This document shows positions 25,482-33,943 of a stretch of 64,000 bases of DNA, piece after piece. The DNA comes from JBBWZH01 sp035544115. GTDB taxonomy: Bacteria; Actinomycetota; Actinomycetes; Mycobacteriales; CADCTP01. Within the stretch, counting starts at the first letter, position 1, and each line of letters begins with the position of its first letter. A program made the translations under genes and the position numbers. The notes under the pieces are model-generated. The model had not been told where the DNA came from. It saw only the letters and a program-made list of their open reading frames with translations, and did no database searches. Location: positions 3,658,001 through 3,722,000 of the forward strand of contig OY970235.1 of assembly GCA_963714145.1 (NCBI GenBank), read 5' to 3'.

Positions 25482-25883
25482 ATGCGACCCGTCGTCCTCG
25501 ATTCGGACGTCGCCTCACTGGCCTTCCGCGGTCGCCTCACTGCCGCGTTGGAAACCGAGCTCGCCGGTCGAACCCCCTGTGCTTCCTTCGTAACGCTTGC
25601 TGAGCTGACGGTCTGGGCAGAGGCGCGGCAGTGGGGCCCGCGAAACCGCGCCGCGCTGGGCGACTGGCTAGGCCGGCTGACCCGCCTCCCGTATGACGAT
25701 GAGGTGGCCCGCACCTGGGGGCGCCTGCAAGCTGCCGCCATGCGGCGCGGCCGGACCCGGCCGGTCAACGACACCTGGATCGCGGCTTGCTGCCTCGTGG
25801 AAGACCTGCCGCTCGCGACGCGCAACCTCAAGGACTTCACCGACTTCGTCGACCATCACGGACTTCGGCTGATTGTCGGTTAG
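25482..25883 (+). CDS. VapC-like PIN-domain ribonuclease toxin
   Basis: The 133-residue PIN-domain protein has the acidic metal-binding set: LDSDVAS near the N-terminus, LAELTVWAEAR, and the C-terminal NDTWIAACC and LATRNLKDFTDF. PIN toxins of this kind cut tRNA or rRNA when the antitoxin is degraded. It starts 2 nt after the antitoxin stop, so the two are co-translated. The neighbour downstream, the M14 peptidase, has its own ribosome site and is probably unrelated. Confidence 0.85.
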   Translation: MRPVVLDSDVASLAFRGRLTAALETELAGRTPCASFVTLAELTVWAEARQWGPRNRAALGDWLGRLTRLPYDDEVARTWGRLQAAAMRRGRTRPVNDTWIAACCLVEDLPLATRNLKDFTDFVDHHGLRLIVG

Positions 25884-25939
25884 CAGGCCGCACCGCCGGC
25901 TATTGGCCTGGTCGGTGCTGGCTGGGAGGATCGTTAGCT

Positions 25940-28477
25940 ATGGGAGCCCGTGTCCGCATTGCCGCTGGTGCCGCGGTTGTCGCTGTCCTCGGTCTGCTGC
26001 CGGCCACCGCGTTGGCACCGCCGGCCGGGGCGACGCCGAGCGCCGCCTGTGACCCGACCATGACGCCGGCGCACTACCGCGGCGGGGTCCCCGATCCGAC
26101 CCAGGTGCTCGGGTTCGACCTGGGCTCGCGGGAGGTGACCGCGGCCGAGTCGGACCGGTACCTGACCGCGGTCGCGGCGGCGAGCCCGCGGGTGGTGGCG
26201 GGTACCGCGGCCACCAACTGGCAGGGCCGGCCGCTGCGGTACGCGATCGCCGGCAGGCCGGAGTGGGTGACCCCGATCGGGTTGCGGCTGCTGGAGGCGT
26301 CGACGAAGGCGCTGCGCGACCCGCGGACCCCCGCCCCGGTGGCCCGGGCGCTGGCCGCGCACACCCCGGCGATCCTCTGGGTCACCGCGAACGTGCACGG
26401 CAACGAAGAGAGCGGCACCGACGCGGCGCTGCGGACGCTGCGCGACCTGGCCGACCGGGACGACTGCGCCGCCCGCCACATCCTGGACAACGCGGTCGTG
26501 GTGGTGCTGCCGATCCAGAACCCGGACGGCCGGGAGGCCGACAACCGGCGCAACGGCTACGGCTTCGACCTGAACCGCGACTGGTTCGCCCGCACCCAGC
26601 CGGAGACCGACGGCAAGCTGGCGCTGCTGCAGAAGTTCCCGCCGGTGCTCTACATCGACGCGCACGAGATGGGCGGCACGAGCTACTTCTTCCCGCCCAA
26701 CGCCGACCCGATCTACCACGAGCTGCCCGACCAGTCGGTGGACTGGATCGACCACGTGTACGGCCCGGCGATGGCCGCCGAGTTCAACCGGCGTGGCATC
26801 GACTTCTTCAACCAGGACGTCTACGACCTGTTCTACCTCGGCTACGGCGACTCGGTCCCGTCGACCGGTTTCCTGGCCGCCGGCATGACCTTCGAAAAGG
26901 GCGGCGACAGCCCGATCAGCGACCGCACCCAGGAGCAGTACCTGACCCAGTGGGTGTCGCTGTCGGCCGCCGCGGACGCCCGGGTGACGATCCTGAACCA
27001 GTGGCACGCCGGCTACGTCCAGGCGTACCAGCAGGGCCGGGCCGGGCTGCTGGAGCCGAACCAGATCTTCAACCCCGGCCATGAGATCTCGACCCCGGTG
27101 CCGGCCCGGACCGTGCGCAGCTACTTCATCCGGGCCGACGACCCGGCGCACGCCGGCGAGGCGGCGCAGGTGATCCGCCGGCTGCAGCGGATGGGCGTCG
27201 CGGTGAGCCGGCTGACCCGCCCGCTGCGGGTGCCGGACTACCGGCCGTACGGCCGCCCGGCGGCGTCGGCCACGCTGCCCGCCGGCACCTACTGGATCAG
27301 CCTCGCGCAGGGCCAGAAGCACTGGATCCAGGGCATGCTGAACGAGGACACCTACGTCCCGTTCCCGTACTTCTACGACGTGACGGCGTGGAGCCTGCCG
27401 CTGCTCGGCAACGTCCCGGGCGGGTCGTCCGGCGCGCTGCTGAACCCGGCGGCGGTGCCGGCCGCGCCGGTCGCGGCGCCCCGCCCGCCGGCGCTGCCGC
27501 GGAAACTGCCGTCGATCGGGGTGCTGTCGCTGTCGGCCACCTCGGCCAGCGCGGTCGAGTCGACCGGCTGGCTGCGCTACCAGCTCGACCAGGTCTGGCA
27601 CCTGCCGTACCGGCTGCTCACCCCGGCCGACGTGGCCGCCGGCGAGCTGGCCGGGCTGGACCGGCTGCTGGTGCCGAACGGTCCGGCGCCGGCCGCGCAG
27701 ACCGCGCTCGGCCCGGCCGGGGTGGCCGCGCTGACCGGCTGGGTGCGCGGCGGCGGGCAGTACGTCGGCTGGCGCGGCGGCACCCTGCTGGCCGCCCGGC
27801 TCGGCCTGGCCGACGTCCAGCTGGCCAACCCGACCTCGGACGTCCCCGGCTCGATGTTCCGGGTCAACGTCAAGCCGGGCAGCCCGCTGGCCGCCGGCGT
27901 CGGCCCGACCGCCTGGCAGTTCTACGAGTACGACCTGGTGATGCGCCCGGCCAACCCGGCCAGCGCGGTCGTCAGCTACCCCGCCGCCGACTCGCCGGAC
28001 TGGTTCAGCTCTGGCTTCGCCAGCAACGCCGCGGAACTCGGCGGCACCGCGGCGGCCGTGGACGAACCGGTCGGTGCCGGCCGGGCCGTGCTGTTCGCGG
28101 CCGAACCGAACTTCCGGGCGCTCACCGACGGCACCGCGAAGCTGCTGCTGAACGCGATCGTCGGGCCCAGCCCGGCGGCCGCCCCAGCCGCCCCGACCGC
28201 GGCCGCCGCGCAGACCGCGGCGGAGCGGACCGCCGATGGCCTCGGCTGGCTGGAGTCGCCGATCCGGGTCACCGTCGCCGCCGCGGACGCCGACCGGGCC
28301 GCCGCCGTACTCGGCTGGTTCGGCAGCGGCTGGATCCGCCGCCCGCTCGGCGACCGGGTCGCGTTCGCCCTCGACAACCCCGCCGGCCTGACCGCCGATC
28401 AGCACCCGTTCGCCGCCCGCGTCCCGGCCGCCCTGCGCGCCGCCGGCATCAGCCCGATCGCCGTCGCCCTGCCCTGA
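25940..28477 (+). CDS. Secreted M14-family zinc carboxypeptidase
   Basis: The 845-residue protein has a signal peptide (IAAGAAVVAVLGLLPATALA). The peptidase domain spans about 60-360 with NVHGNEESG (zinc ligands H153 and E156), NGYGFDLNRDW (substrate-binding Arg), YIDAHEMGG (third ligand H242) and GMTFEKGG (likely catalytic E319). The remaining 480 residues include an Ala/Pro linker at about 505-530, a ThuA/GATase-like segment (SIGVLSLSAT...RLLVPNGPAP...GLAALTGWVRGGGQYVGWRGG) and a C-terminal Ala-rich domain. The role is extracellular peptide trimming. GGGAGGA upstream of ATG 25940 supports the start. Confidence 0.9.
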   Translation: MGARVRIAAGAAVVAVLGLLPATALAPPAGATPSAACDPTMTPAHYRGGVPDPTQVLGFDLGSREVTAAESDRYLTAVAAASPRVVAGTAATNWQGRPLRYAIAGRPEWVTPIGLRLLEASTKALRDPRTPAPVARALAAHTPAILWVTANVHGNEESGTDAALRTLRDLADRDDCAARHILDNAVVVVLPIQNPDGREADNRRNGYGFDLNRDWFARTQPETDGKLALLQKFPPVLYIDAHEMGGTSYFFPPNADPIYHELPDQSVDWIDHVYGPAMAAEFNRRGIDFFNQDVYDLFYLGYGDSVPSTGFLAAGMTFEKGGDSPISDRTQEQYLTQWVSLSAAADARVTILNQWHAGYVQAYQQGRAGLLEPNQIFNPGHEISTPVPARTVRSYFIRADDPAHAGEAAQVIRRLQRMGVAVSRLTRPLRVPDYRPYGRPAASATLPAGTYWISLAQGQKHWIQGMLNEDTYVPFPYFYDVTAWSLPLLGNVPGGSSGALLNPAAVPAAPVAAPRPPALPRKLPSIGVLSLSATSASAVESTGWLRYQLDQVWHLPYRLLTPADVAAGELAGLDRLLVPNGPAPAAQTALGPAGVAALTGWVRGGGQYVGWRGGTLLAARLGLADVQLANPTSDVPGSMFRVNVKPGSPLAAGVGPTAWQFYEYDLVMRPANPASAVVSYPAADSPDWFSSGFASNAAELGGTAAAVDEPVGAGRAVLFAAEPNFRALTDGTAKLLLNAIVGPSPAAAPAAPTAAAAQTAAERTADGLGWLESPIRVTVAAADADRAAAVLGWFGSGWIRRPLGDRVAFALDNPAGLTADQHPFAARVPAALRAAGISPIAVALP

Positions 28478-28660
28478 CCCGACTGCCCCTGCCCCGACTG
28501 CCCTGACCCGCTGGACACCGCCGGCCGCCCGTCGGGCCGGCAACCGGTGACCCGGCATCCTGGCCGGTCAGCGCCGGCTCGCCCGCCCGGCTGGCCGGCG
28601 GCGGCCCGGCCCTCCGGGTTGGCAGGTGGCAGGTGGTGGCCGGTGCGGCACACTGGGCAG

Positions 28661-29230
28661 GTGGCTGCCGATGCGACCGGGACCGGGCCGGACGACCCGG
28701 CGTGCGCGCTGGCGCACGGGGAGTCGACCGGGCCGGTGCAGGGTCGGGCGCTGGTCGCGGTGTTCGCCTCCCCGGTCGCCCGCAGCCTGCTGCACTTCGC
28801 CCGGGACACCGGCTTCCGCACCGTGCTGGTCGACCCGGACCCGGCCCGGCTGACCGACGCCGACCAACGGCTCGCCGACCTGGTGCTGACCGGGGTCGAC
28901 CCGGCCGCGCTGGCTGCCGCCGACGTCGTGGTCACCGACCACGACCGGCCGGAGCTCGGCCCGCTGCTGCGGGACGTGCTGGCCGGCGCACCCCGCTGGA
29001 TCGGGGTGATGGGCAGCCCCCGGCACACCGGCCCGCACCTGGCGGCGCTGGCCGCGCTGGACGTGCCGGCCGCCGACATCGCCCGGGTGCACCGTCCGAT
29101 CGGGCTGAACATCGGCTCCCGCACCCCGCCGGAGATCGCCCTGTCGACGCTGGCCGGCCTGCTCGCGGACCGGAACGGTCGCCCGGGCGGCTTCCACTTC
29201 CCGACCCCGCCGGGCCCCGCGTCCGGCTGA
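28661..29230 (+). CDS. XdhC-type Rossmann-domain protein (single domain)
   Basis: The 189-residue protein matches the C-terminal Rossmann half of XdhC/CoxI: LVAVFASPVARSLLHFARDTGF, LVDPDP, DVVVTDHDRPELGPLL, WIGVMGSPRHTGPHL and the closing HRPIGLNIGSRTPPEIALSTLAGLL. XdhC proteins deliver or sulfurate the molybdenum cofactor of xanthine-dehydrogenase-type enzymes. The N-terminal XdhC domain with its Cys is missing and no molybdenum enzyme is in the window. The Rossmann nucleotide motif GxGxxG is replaced by FASPVA, as is common in this family. GTG 28661 is chosen from the upstream GGCAG. Confidence 0.8.
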   Translation: MAADATGTGPDDPACALAHGESTGPVQGRALVAVFASPVARSLLHFARDTGFRTVLVDPDPARLTDADQRLADLVLTGVDPAALAAADVVVTDHDRPELGPLLRDVLAGAPRWIGVMGSPRHTGPHLAALAALDVPAADIARVHRPIGLNIGSRTPPEIALSTLAGLLADRNGRPGGFHFPTPPGPASG

Positions 29231-29243
29231 GCCGGCCGGTGCG

Positions 29244-29717
29244 TCAGCGGGCGAGCCGGACCTCGAAGGCGAGGCAGCCGGCGGTGGCGCTGCGGACGTG
29301 CACGGCGGCCACGCCGGGCCGCGTCAGCACCGAGTGCACGACCTCGGCCGGGTCGTCGTCCGGCTCGATGAACGTGATGTGGTCGTAGGCGATCGCGCCG
29401 CTCTCGTCGTACGGGCGCAGTTGTCGGCGGCCGCCGCGCAGCGCCGGCGGGTACTCCCCCGGGGTGAGATATCCCGGGCACCGCTCATGGTGCACGAACA
29501 CCGGCCCGGCCTCCGCCCACGGGCTGGGCGCGGTCCACGCCGAGTAGCAGATCAACGCGGTGCCCTCGCCCGCGCCGGCGATCCGCAGGCAGCACCGCAG
29601 CGGCTCCCACCCCTCGGCGACCCGCCGCAGCCAGGGGTTGCCGTACTCGTCGGCGCCCCGCCCGCGCATCGCGTCCAGCCGGTCCGGGTCGATCGGGATG
29701 ACACGCAGATCACTCAT
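29244..29717 (-). CDS. DUF1203 domain-containing protein
   Basis: The 157-residue protein follows the DUF1203 pattern: PLRCCLRIAGAGEGTALICYS, GPVFVHHERCPGY, YPPALRGG, then LRPYDESGAIAYDH and a C-terminal VHVRSATAGCLAFEV. The family is uncharacterised. The conserved HHERC and RPYD groups suggest a binding or catalytic site. It converges with the XdhC-like gene, with 13 bp between the stops. No further context is informative. Confidence 0.85.
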   Translation of the reverse strand: MSDLRVIPIDPDRLDAMRGRGADEYGNPWLRRVAEGWEPLRCCLRIAGAGEGTALICYSAWTAPSPWAEAGPVFVHHERCPGYLTPGEYPPALRGGRRQLRPYDESGAIAYDHITFIEPDDDPAEVVHSVLTRPGVAAVHVRSATAGCLAFEVRLAR

Positions 29718-29952
29718 ACCCCCACCCTGCCGCCCCCACCAGCCGCCCGCTGGCGGGTTACGGCCACCGCGTAGGCGACGACCGGAACCCGCTAGCCCAG
29801 CGCGCCGGTCGCTGCCGCCAGCCGTTCGACATCCCGCCAGAGCTTGTCGAAGGAAGGCGAGTTCGCGCGGGCCAGCGGCCGGCGTCGCCGCCGAGCCGGT
29901 TTCCTACCCCTGGCTCGGGCACTGATCCGGTAGCGGGAGCTCTAGCCGGGAC
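29718..29952. other. Intergenic region with a possible 3' gene remnant
   Basis: On the minus strand a frame ending at a TAG near 29793 gives LARANSPSFDKLWRDVERLA followed by AATGALG. This looks like the C-terminus of a lost protein but cannot be assigned. Nothing else was seen before the hairpin at 29953. Confidence 0.2.
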
Positions 29953-29996
29953 AGCCCGGTGACCGGCGTCGGAAAGGCGACGCCGGTCACCGGGCT
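29953..29996 (-). terminator. Perfect 19-bp hairpin downstream of the C1 protease
   Basis: AGCCCGGTGACCGGCGTCG (29953-29971) pairs without mismatch with 29978-29996; the loop is GAAAGG. It starts 8 nt after the protease stop. There is no T run. Confidence 0.8.
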
Positions 29997-30003
29997 GGCT
30001 GGG

Positions 30004-32484
30004 TCAGCCGAGGTTGCTGTAGATCACCACGGCCTTGCTGGTGAACGCGGACACCGCGGTGCTGTAGGTGCCGCGGTCGGGGGTGAAGGTGAGGCTGTAC
30101 GCGCCCGGCCGGCCGGCCGGCGCGGCCGGCAGCTTGACCAGCACCTGGGTCGGCGAGATCAGCAGCACGCCGCTGGCGGCGGCGTTCAGCGCGTCCCGGT
30201 TCGCCGCCACCGGCAGGCTCGCCACGGCGTTCCCGGCGCTGTCGGTGAGGGCCCAGCCGGTCGACTTGGCGAAGCCGACGCCGGTCAGCGTGGTCATCCA
30301 GGCACCGGCGGTCGGCACGACCAGCTGGGACGAGGCGGTGATCACCGCGGCGTACCGGGCGTTGCTGTCCGCCGGGCTGGCCACCCCGTTGCGCAGCAGC
30401 ACAACCGACGCCGGCGCGCCGGCCGTGCCCGCCGGCACGGTGACCGTCACCCGGGTGTCGCTGAGCCAGGTCACCGGTGCGGTCGCAGCGTTCACCGTGG
30501 CGGTCACCTTGTTCGCGCCGAACGCGGCGGAGCTGGCGCCGAAGCCGGTGCCGGACACCGTCAGCGCCGTGCCGCCGGCCGCCGAGACCAGCGATCCGGC
30601 CGGCACCGAGATCGTGAACGGCGGGACGTAGCTGACCTGGTCGGTGGTCCCGGTCGCGGTGCTGGCGCCACCGGCGCCGGTCAGTCCGAGCCGGTAGGCG
30701 CCGGGCACCGCGGTGCCGTTGCCGTCAGTGGGCACCGCCGGCAGCGCGACGGTCAGCCCGGCGGCGCTGCGTGCGGTGATCGTCCCGGTTCCGGTCACGT
30801 TCGGGTTGGCGACGTTGACCAGCCGGACCGTCGTGGTGGTGGAGCTGACCGTGGCCACCCCGGCCACTGCCACCGTCACCGTGCCGCCGGCCGTGCTGAC
30901 CGTGGCCGGGCTGATCGCGGTGACCGCGGGCGGCGGCGGCAGGTAGGTCACCGTGACCGGTGTGCTGCCGATGCCGGCGCGCATCAGCACGATGCTGGCC
31001 ACCGAGCCGACCGTGCCGGCCGGCATCGTCAGCTGCACCCTGCTGTCGCTGACCCAGGTCACCGGCGCGCTCTTGGCGGCCACGGTCGCGGTGACGGTGT
31101 TCGCGTTGAACGCGGCCTGGGTGCCGCCGAACCCGCTGCCGATCAGCGTGATCTTGCTGCCGCCGGTGCTCAGCGCGGTGGCCGCGCCGTCCACGCTGAT
31201 GTCATACGGCGCGAGCACGGTGACGGTGGCCGCCGCCTCGGTCGTCGAACTGGTACCGGCCGGGTTGGTCAGCACCACCCGGTACGCGCCCTGCACCGGC
31301 ACCGCGGGGGTGGTCACGGTCAGCGTGGTCGGGGTGGCCGCGGTCACGGTCAGCGCCGCGGTCACCGCCGGGTTGGTCACGTTCACCAGCCGGGCCGCGC
31401 CGGTCGCGGTCGCGTCCACAGTGGACATCTGGGTGCCGGTGATGGTCAGGGTCTGACCACCCTTGCTGGACAGCGTGGTGCTGGACAGCTTGGTCACCTT
31501 CGGCGGCACCGGCTGGTTGGTCTGGACGAACCCGGTGCCGACCGACGCCTCGAACACCCACCGGTTCACGAAGTCCCAGGCGAGCGTGGCGAATCCGGCG
31601 GCGCCCCAGCCGGTCCCCCAGGAGTTCTCGATCCGGATCCCGGTGCTGTCGTAGCCGACCGCCACGATCGCGTGGTAGCCGAGCAGGCTCTTGCCGTTGG
31701 TGTCGGACAGCCGCCAGACCTGGTTGGACTGGGAGAGCGCGCCGAACCCGGAGTGCACCGGGATGCCGATCACCACCGGGCCGTTGCCGGCCAGCGCGGC
31801 CTGCATCGCGGTCTGCGCCGCGACGCCCTGGTTCGGGCCGTTGAACAGGTAGGTGTGCGAGAGCGTCTTGTGCTGCGCGGCGTTCGTGGTCTGCGCCGCG
31901 GTCGGCTTGGTCGACCAGTTGTAGTTGCCCTGGGTGTAGACGCTCTGCTCGGCCACACCCTGCGACTCGAGGATGTTCCAGGCGGACGGGATCGTGGCGC
32001 CGGCGTCCCGGCCGCCGTTGATCTGGGAGTAGACGTACATCGGGGCGAACGGCGCGCCGGCGTGCTTCTGGTAGTTGGCGTACCAGCCCAGCAGCGTGTA
32101 GCCGGTGGACCAGCCGACGCAGGAGCCCACCTGTCCCTGGTCACCGGGCGTCGCCGCGTACGGGGTGAGGTCCACCGCCGCCGGCAGGCTCAGCGCCGTC
32201 TTCACCGCGCCGATCCGCCGGGCGTTCGCCAGGCCGTTGGCCGCGCCGAGCCGGGTGGCGGTCGGCTGCAGGCCGGTGCCGTGCTCCGCCGGCCGGACGG
32301 CCGCCACCGGGGCCGGGGCCGCGCCGGCCGGGGCGGCCAGCGGCAGCAGCGACCCGCCGACCAGCCCGACCAGTACGACCGCCGCCCCGACCCGCCGCCG
32401 GGAACGGGGGCCGGGCGCGTCGAACGGCCCCGCCCAGCGGGCACCTCGTTGCGACCCGCGCGGAACCAGGAACCGAACTCGCAT
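30004..32484 (-). CDS. Secreted papain-like (C1) cysteine protease with IPT/TIG repeats
   Basis: The 826-residue protein has a long signal sequence (RRRVGAAVVLVGLVGGSLLPLAAPAGA). A compact C1A peptidase domain follows at about 100-320: oxyanion Q116 and nucleophile C122 in DQGQVGSCVGWS, H271 in GYHAIVAVGYD and N287 in IENSWGTGWG. About five IPT/TIG immunoglobulin-like repeats fill 328-826 (for example KGGQTLTITGTQM, TGGSKITLIGSGFGG, AGGTALTVSGTGFGAS). No clear inhibitory propeptide is seen. GGAGGGG 5 nt before ATG 32484 fixes the start. The repeats probably bind surfaces or polymers. A strong hairpin follows the stop. Confidence 0.9.
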   Translation of the reverse strand: MRVRFLVPRGSQRGARWAGPFDAPGPRSRRRVGAAVVLVGLVGGSLLPLAAPAGAAPAPVAAVRPAEHGTGLQPTATRLGAANGLANARRIGAVKTALSLPAAVDLTPYAATPGDQGQVGSCVGWSTGYTLLGWYANYQKHAGAPFAPMYVYSQINGGRDAGATIPSAWNILESQGVAEQSVYTQGNYNWSTKPTAAQTTNAAQHKTLSHTYLFNGPNQGVAAQTAMQAALAGNGPVVIGIPVHSGFGALSQSNQVWRLSDTNGKSLLGYHAIVAVGYDSTGIRIENSWGTGWGAAGFATLAWDFVNRWVFEASVGTGFVQTNQPVPPKVTKLSSTTLSSKGGQTLTITGTQMSTVDATATGAARLVNVTNPAVTAALTVTAATPTTLTVTTPAVPVQGAYRVVLTNPAGTSSTTEAAATVTVLAPYDISVDGAATALSTGGSKITLIGSGFGGTQAAFNANTVTATVAAKSAPVTWVSDSRVQLTMPAGTVGSVASIVLMRAGIGSTPVTVTYLPPPPAVTAISPATVSTAGGTVTVAVAGVATVSSTTTTVRLVNVANPNVTGTGTITARSAAGLTVALPAVPTDGNGTAVPGAYRLGLTGAGGASTATGTTDQVSYVPPFTISVPAGSLVSAAGGTALTVSGTGFGASSAAFGANKVTATVNAATAPVTWLSDTRVTVTVPAGTAGAPASVVLLRNGVASPADSNARYAAVITASSQLVVPTAGAWMTTLTGVGFAKSTGWALTDSAGNAVASLPVAANRDALNAAASGVLLISPTQVLVKLPAAPAGRPGAYSLTFTPDRGTYSTAVSAFTSKAVVIYSNLG

Positions 32485-32678
32485 CCGAACCCCTCCAGAA
32501 GCCTCGATCGAATCTCGCTGACCAAAGGCTCGTCGGTCCGCCCGGCCGCCCGCCGTGGGTTTCCGGCCGGCACAACCGGTGGGCACCACACGCACTCCCA
32601 CCCCCGCAACGCCGACCCCGCCACGCCCAGGGCTTCCAGAAGTCGCCCCGGTTGGCGACCTTCGGGCCGCCGCGCGGA

Positions 32679-32720
32679 CGAACCTGGGCCAGGGCCGGCA
32701 GCGGCCCTGGCCCAGGTTCG
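32679..32720 (-). terminator. Perfect 19-bp hairpin downstream of the alpha/beta hydrolase
   Basis: CGAACCTGGGCCAGGGCCG at 32679-32697 pairs perfectly with 32702-32720; the loop is GCAG. It begins 15 nt past the hydrolase stop and insulates the C1 protease gene from it. The rest of the 250-bp gap shows nothing else. Confidence 0.8.
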
Positions 32721-32735
32721 GGCCTGCGATCGGGG

Positions 32736-33638
32736 TTAGCGGACGGTGCGGGCGGCGGCGAGGATCAGGTCGGTGGTCGCGCCCGGGTGCGAGATCATCG
32801 AGACGTGCGAGGCGCGGATCCGCACGATGTGCGAGTGCGCGCGGCGGGCCATGAACAGCTGCTGGGCCGGCGGAATGACCTTGTCCTCGGTGCCGAGCAG
32901 GTACCAGGACGGGATGGTCTTCCAGGCGGCGGCGGTGGCCGGGGTGGCCAGGCCGCTGAAGGCGGCCGGGCGCTGGCCGGCGTACAGGGTCAGCGCGGTC
33001 GACCGCGGCAGGTCGTTGGCGAACGACTGCAGGAACACGGTCTGCTTCAGGTACAGGTCGGCGTCGCCGGGCGGCGCGCCGGGGTAGGGCGCGAAGTCGA
33101 AGACCGTCGTCGGGTCGGCGGACAGCGCCGAGTCCGGGCCGGCCAGCGTCACGGGGGCCTCGCCGATGTCCGGGACGAACGCGTCGACGTAGACCAGCGC
33201 CTTCACGTTCGGGTTGCCGGCCGCGGCGGCGCTGATCACGGCGCCGCCGTAGGAGTGGCCGACCAGCACGACCGGCCCGGCCACCGTGGCCAGGAAGCCG
33301 GCCACGACGCCGGCGTCGTTGGCCAGGCCGCGCAGCGGGTTCGGCACCGCGCGGACGGTGTAGCCGGCCCGCTGCAGCCGGCTGATCTCGCCGTTCCAAC
33401 CGGACGAGTCCGCCCAGGCGCCGTGCACGAGCACGATCGTCGGCTTGGCGCCGGGCGTGCCGCCGGTGTGCCGGGTGGCTGCCGCGACGGCCGAGGCCAC
33501 CGCGTCGGCCGGGGTGGCATGCCGGGCCGGCTGGGCGAGCGCGGTCGGTACCGCCGCGGCCAGGCCGAACAGGGCGGCGAGCGCGACGAGCAGAACAGTG
33601 GACAGCCTCGGCCGCCGCCGGGTGACGGGTTGGCTCAT
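32736..33638 (-). CDS. Secreted alpha/beta-hydrolase
   Basis: The 300-residue protein has a signal sequence (STVLLVALAALFGLAAAVPTALA) and an alpha/beta-hydrolase fold: oxyanion segment VLVHGAWADSSGW, nucleophile elbow GHSYGG, acid in LLGTEDKVIPP and His in RASHVSMISHP. HGAWADSSGWN and GHSYGGAVI are typical of the esterase/salicylate-esterase-like group often annotated as alpha/beta-hydrolase next to lipases. The substrate is unknown. GGAGGAAACCGC before ATG 33638 fixes the start. It is a single-gene unit ended by the hairpin at 32679-32720. Confidence 0.88.
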   Translation of the reverse strand: MSQPVTRRRPRLSTVLLVALAALFGLAAAVPTALAQPARHATPADAVASAVAAATRHTGGTPGAKPTIVLVHGAWADSSGWNGEISRLQRAGYTVRAVPNPLRGLANDAGVVAGFLATVAGPVVLVGHSYGGAVISAAAAGNPNVKALVYVDAFVPDIGEAPVTLAGPDSALSADPTTVFDFAPYPGAPPGDADLYLKQTVFLQSFANDLPRSTALTLYAGQRPAAFSGLATPATAAAWKTIPSWYLLGTEDKVIPPAQQLFMARRAHSHIVRIRASHVSMISHPGATTDLILAAARTVR

Positions 33639-33908
33639 GCGGTTTCCTCCTTCGGGCCGGCCTGGTCAGCCGGCATGCGGGCCGGGCGCCACTCGTCCCC
33701 GAGCGGGCCATCCGAATCCCGATCAACCCTAGGCACAATCGGCCACCCCCGGTTCGCTCAACCGACTGACTCGCCGCCCAACCGACCGGGTTCCGGCCCG
33801 GGCCGGGTTGCGAGCCCGGGCCGCGGATGCCGGGCCCGGGCCGGGGATGCCGGCCTACCGCCGGCGCACAGGGTCGCGCTGAGGGCTGTTCATCGACCCC
33901 TCCCGAAG

Positions 33909-33927
33909 TTAGGTTAGGCTTACCTAA
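33909..33927 (+). promoter_or_regulatory. DtxR/IdeR iron box
   Basis: TTAGGTTAGGCTTACCTAA matches the actinobacterial IdeR/DtxR consensus (TTAGGTTAGSCTAACCTAA) at all but one position. It ends 16 nt before the ATG of the DUF2470 gene, so iron-loaded IdeR would block that gene's transcription. Confidence 0.85.
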
Positions 33928-33943
33928 CTAGAGAGGCGGGTCC

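Noticed and set aside
22972..25518. Minus-strand frame of 848 codons overlapping nhaA
   Set aside because: It is an out-of-frame shadow of the NhaA-DsbA gene with Arg/Gly-rich sequence.
28478..28660. Repeated CTGACCCGACTGCCC-like runs after the M14 gene
   Set aside because: The units are imperfect and few; they look like low-complexity GC sequence, not a CRISPR or VNTR.
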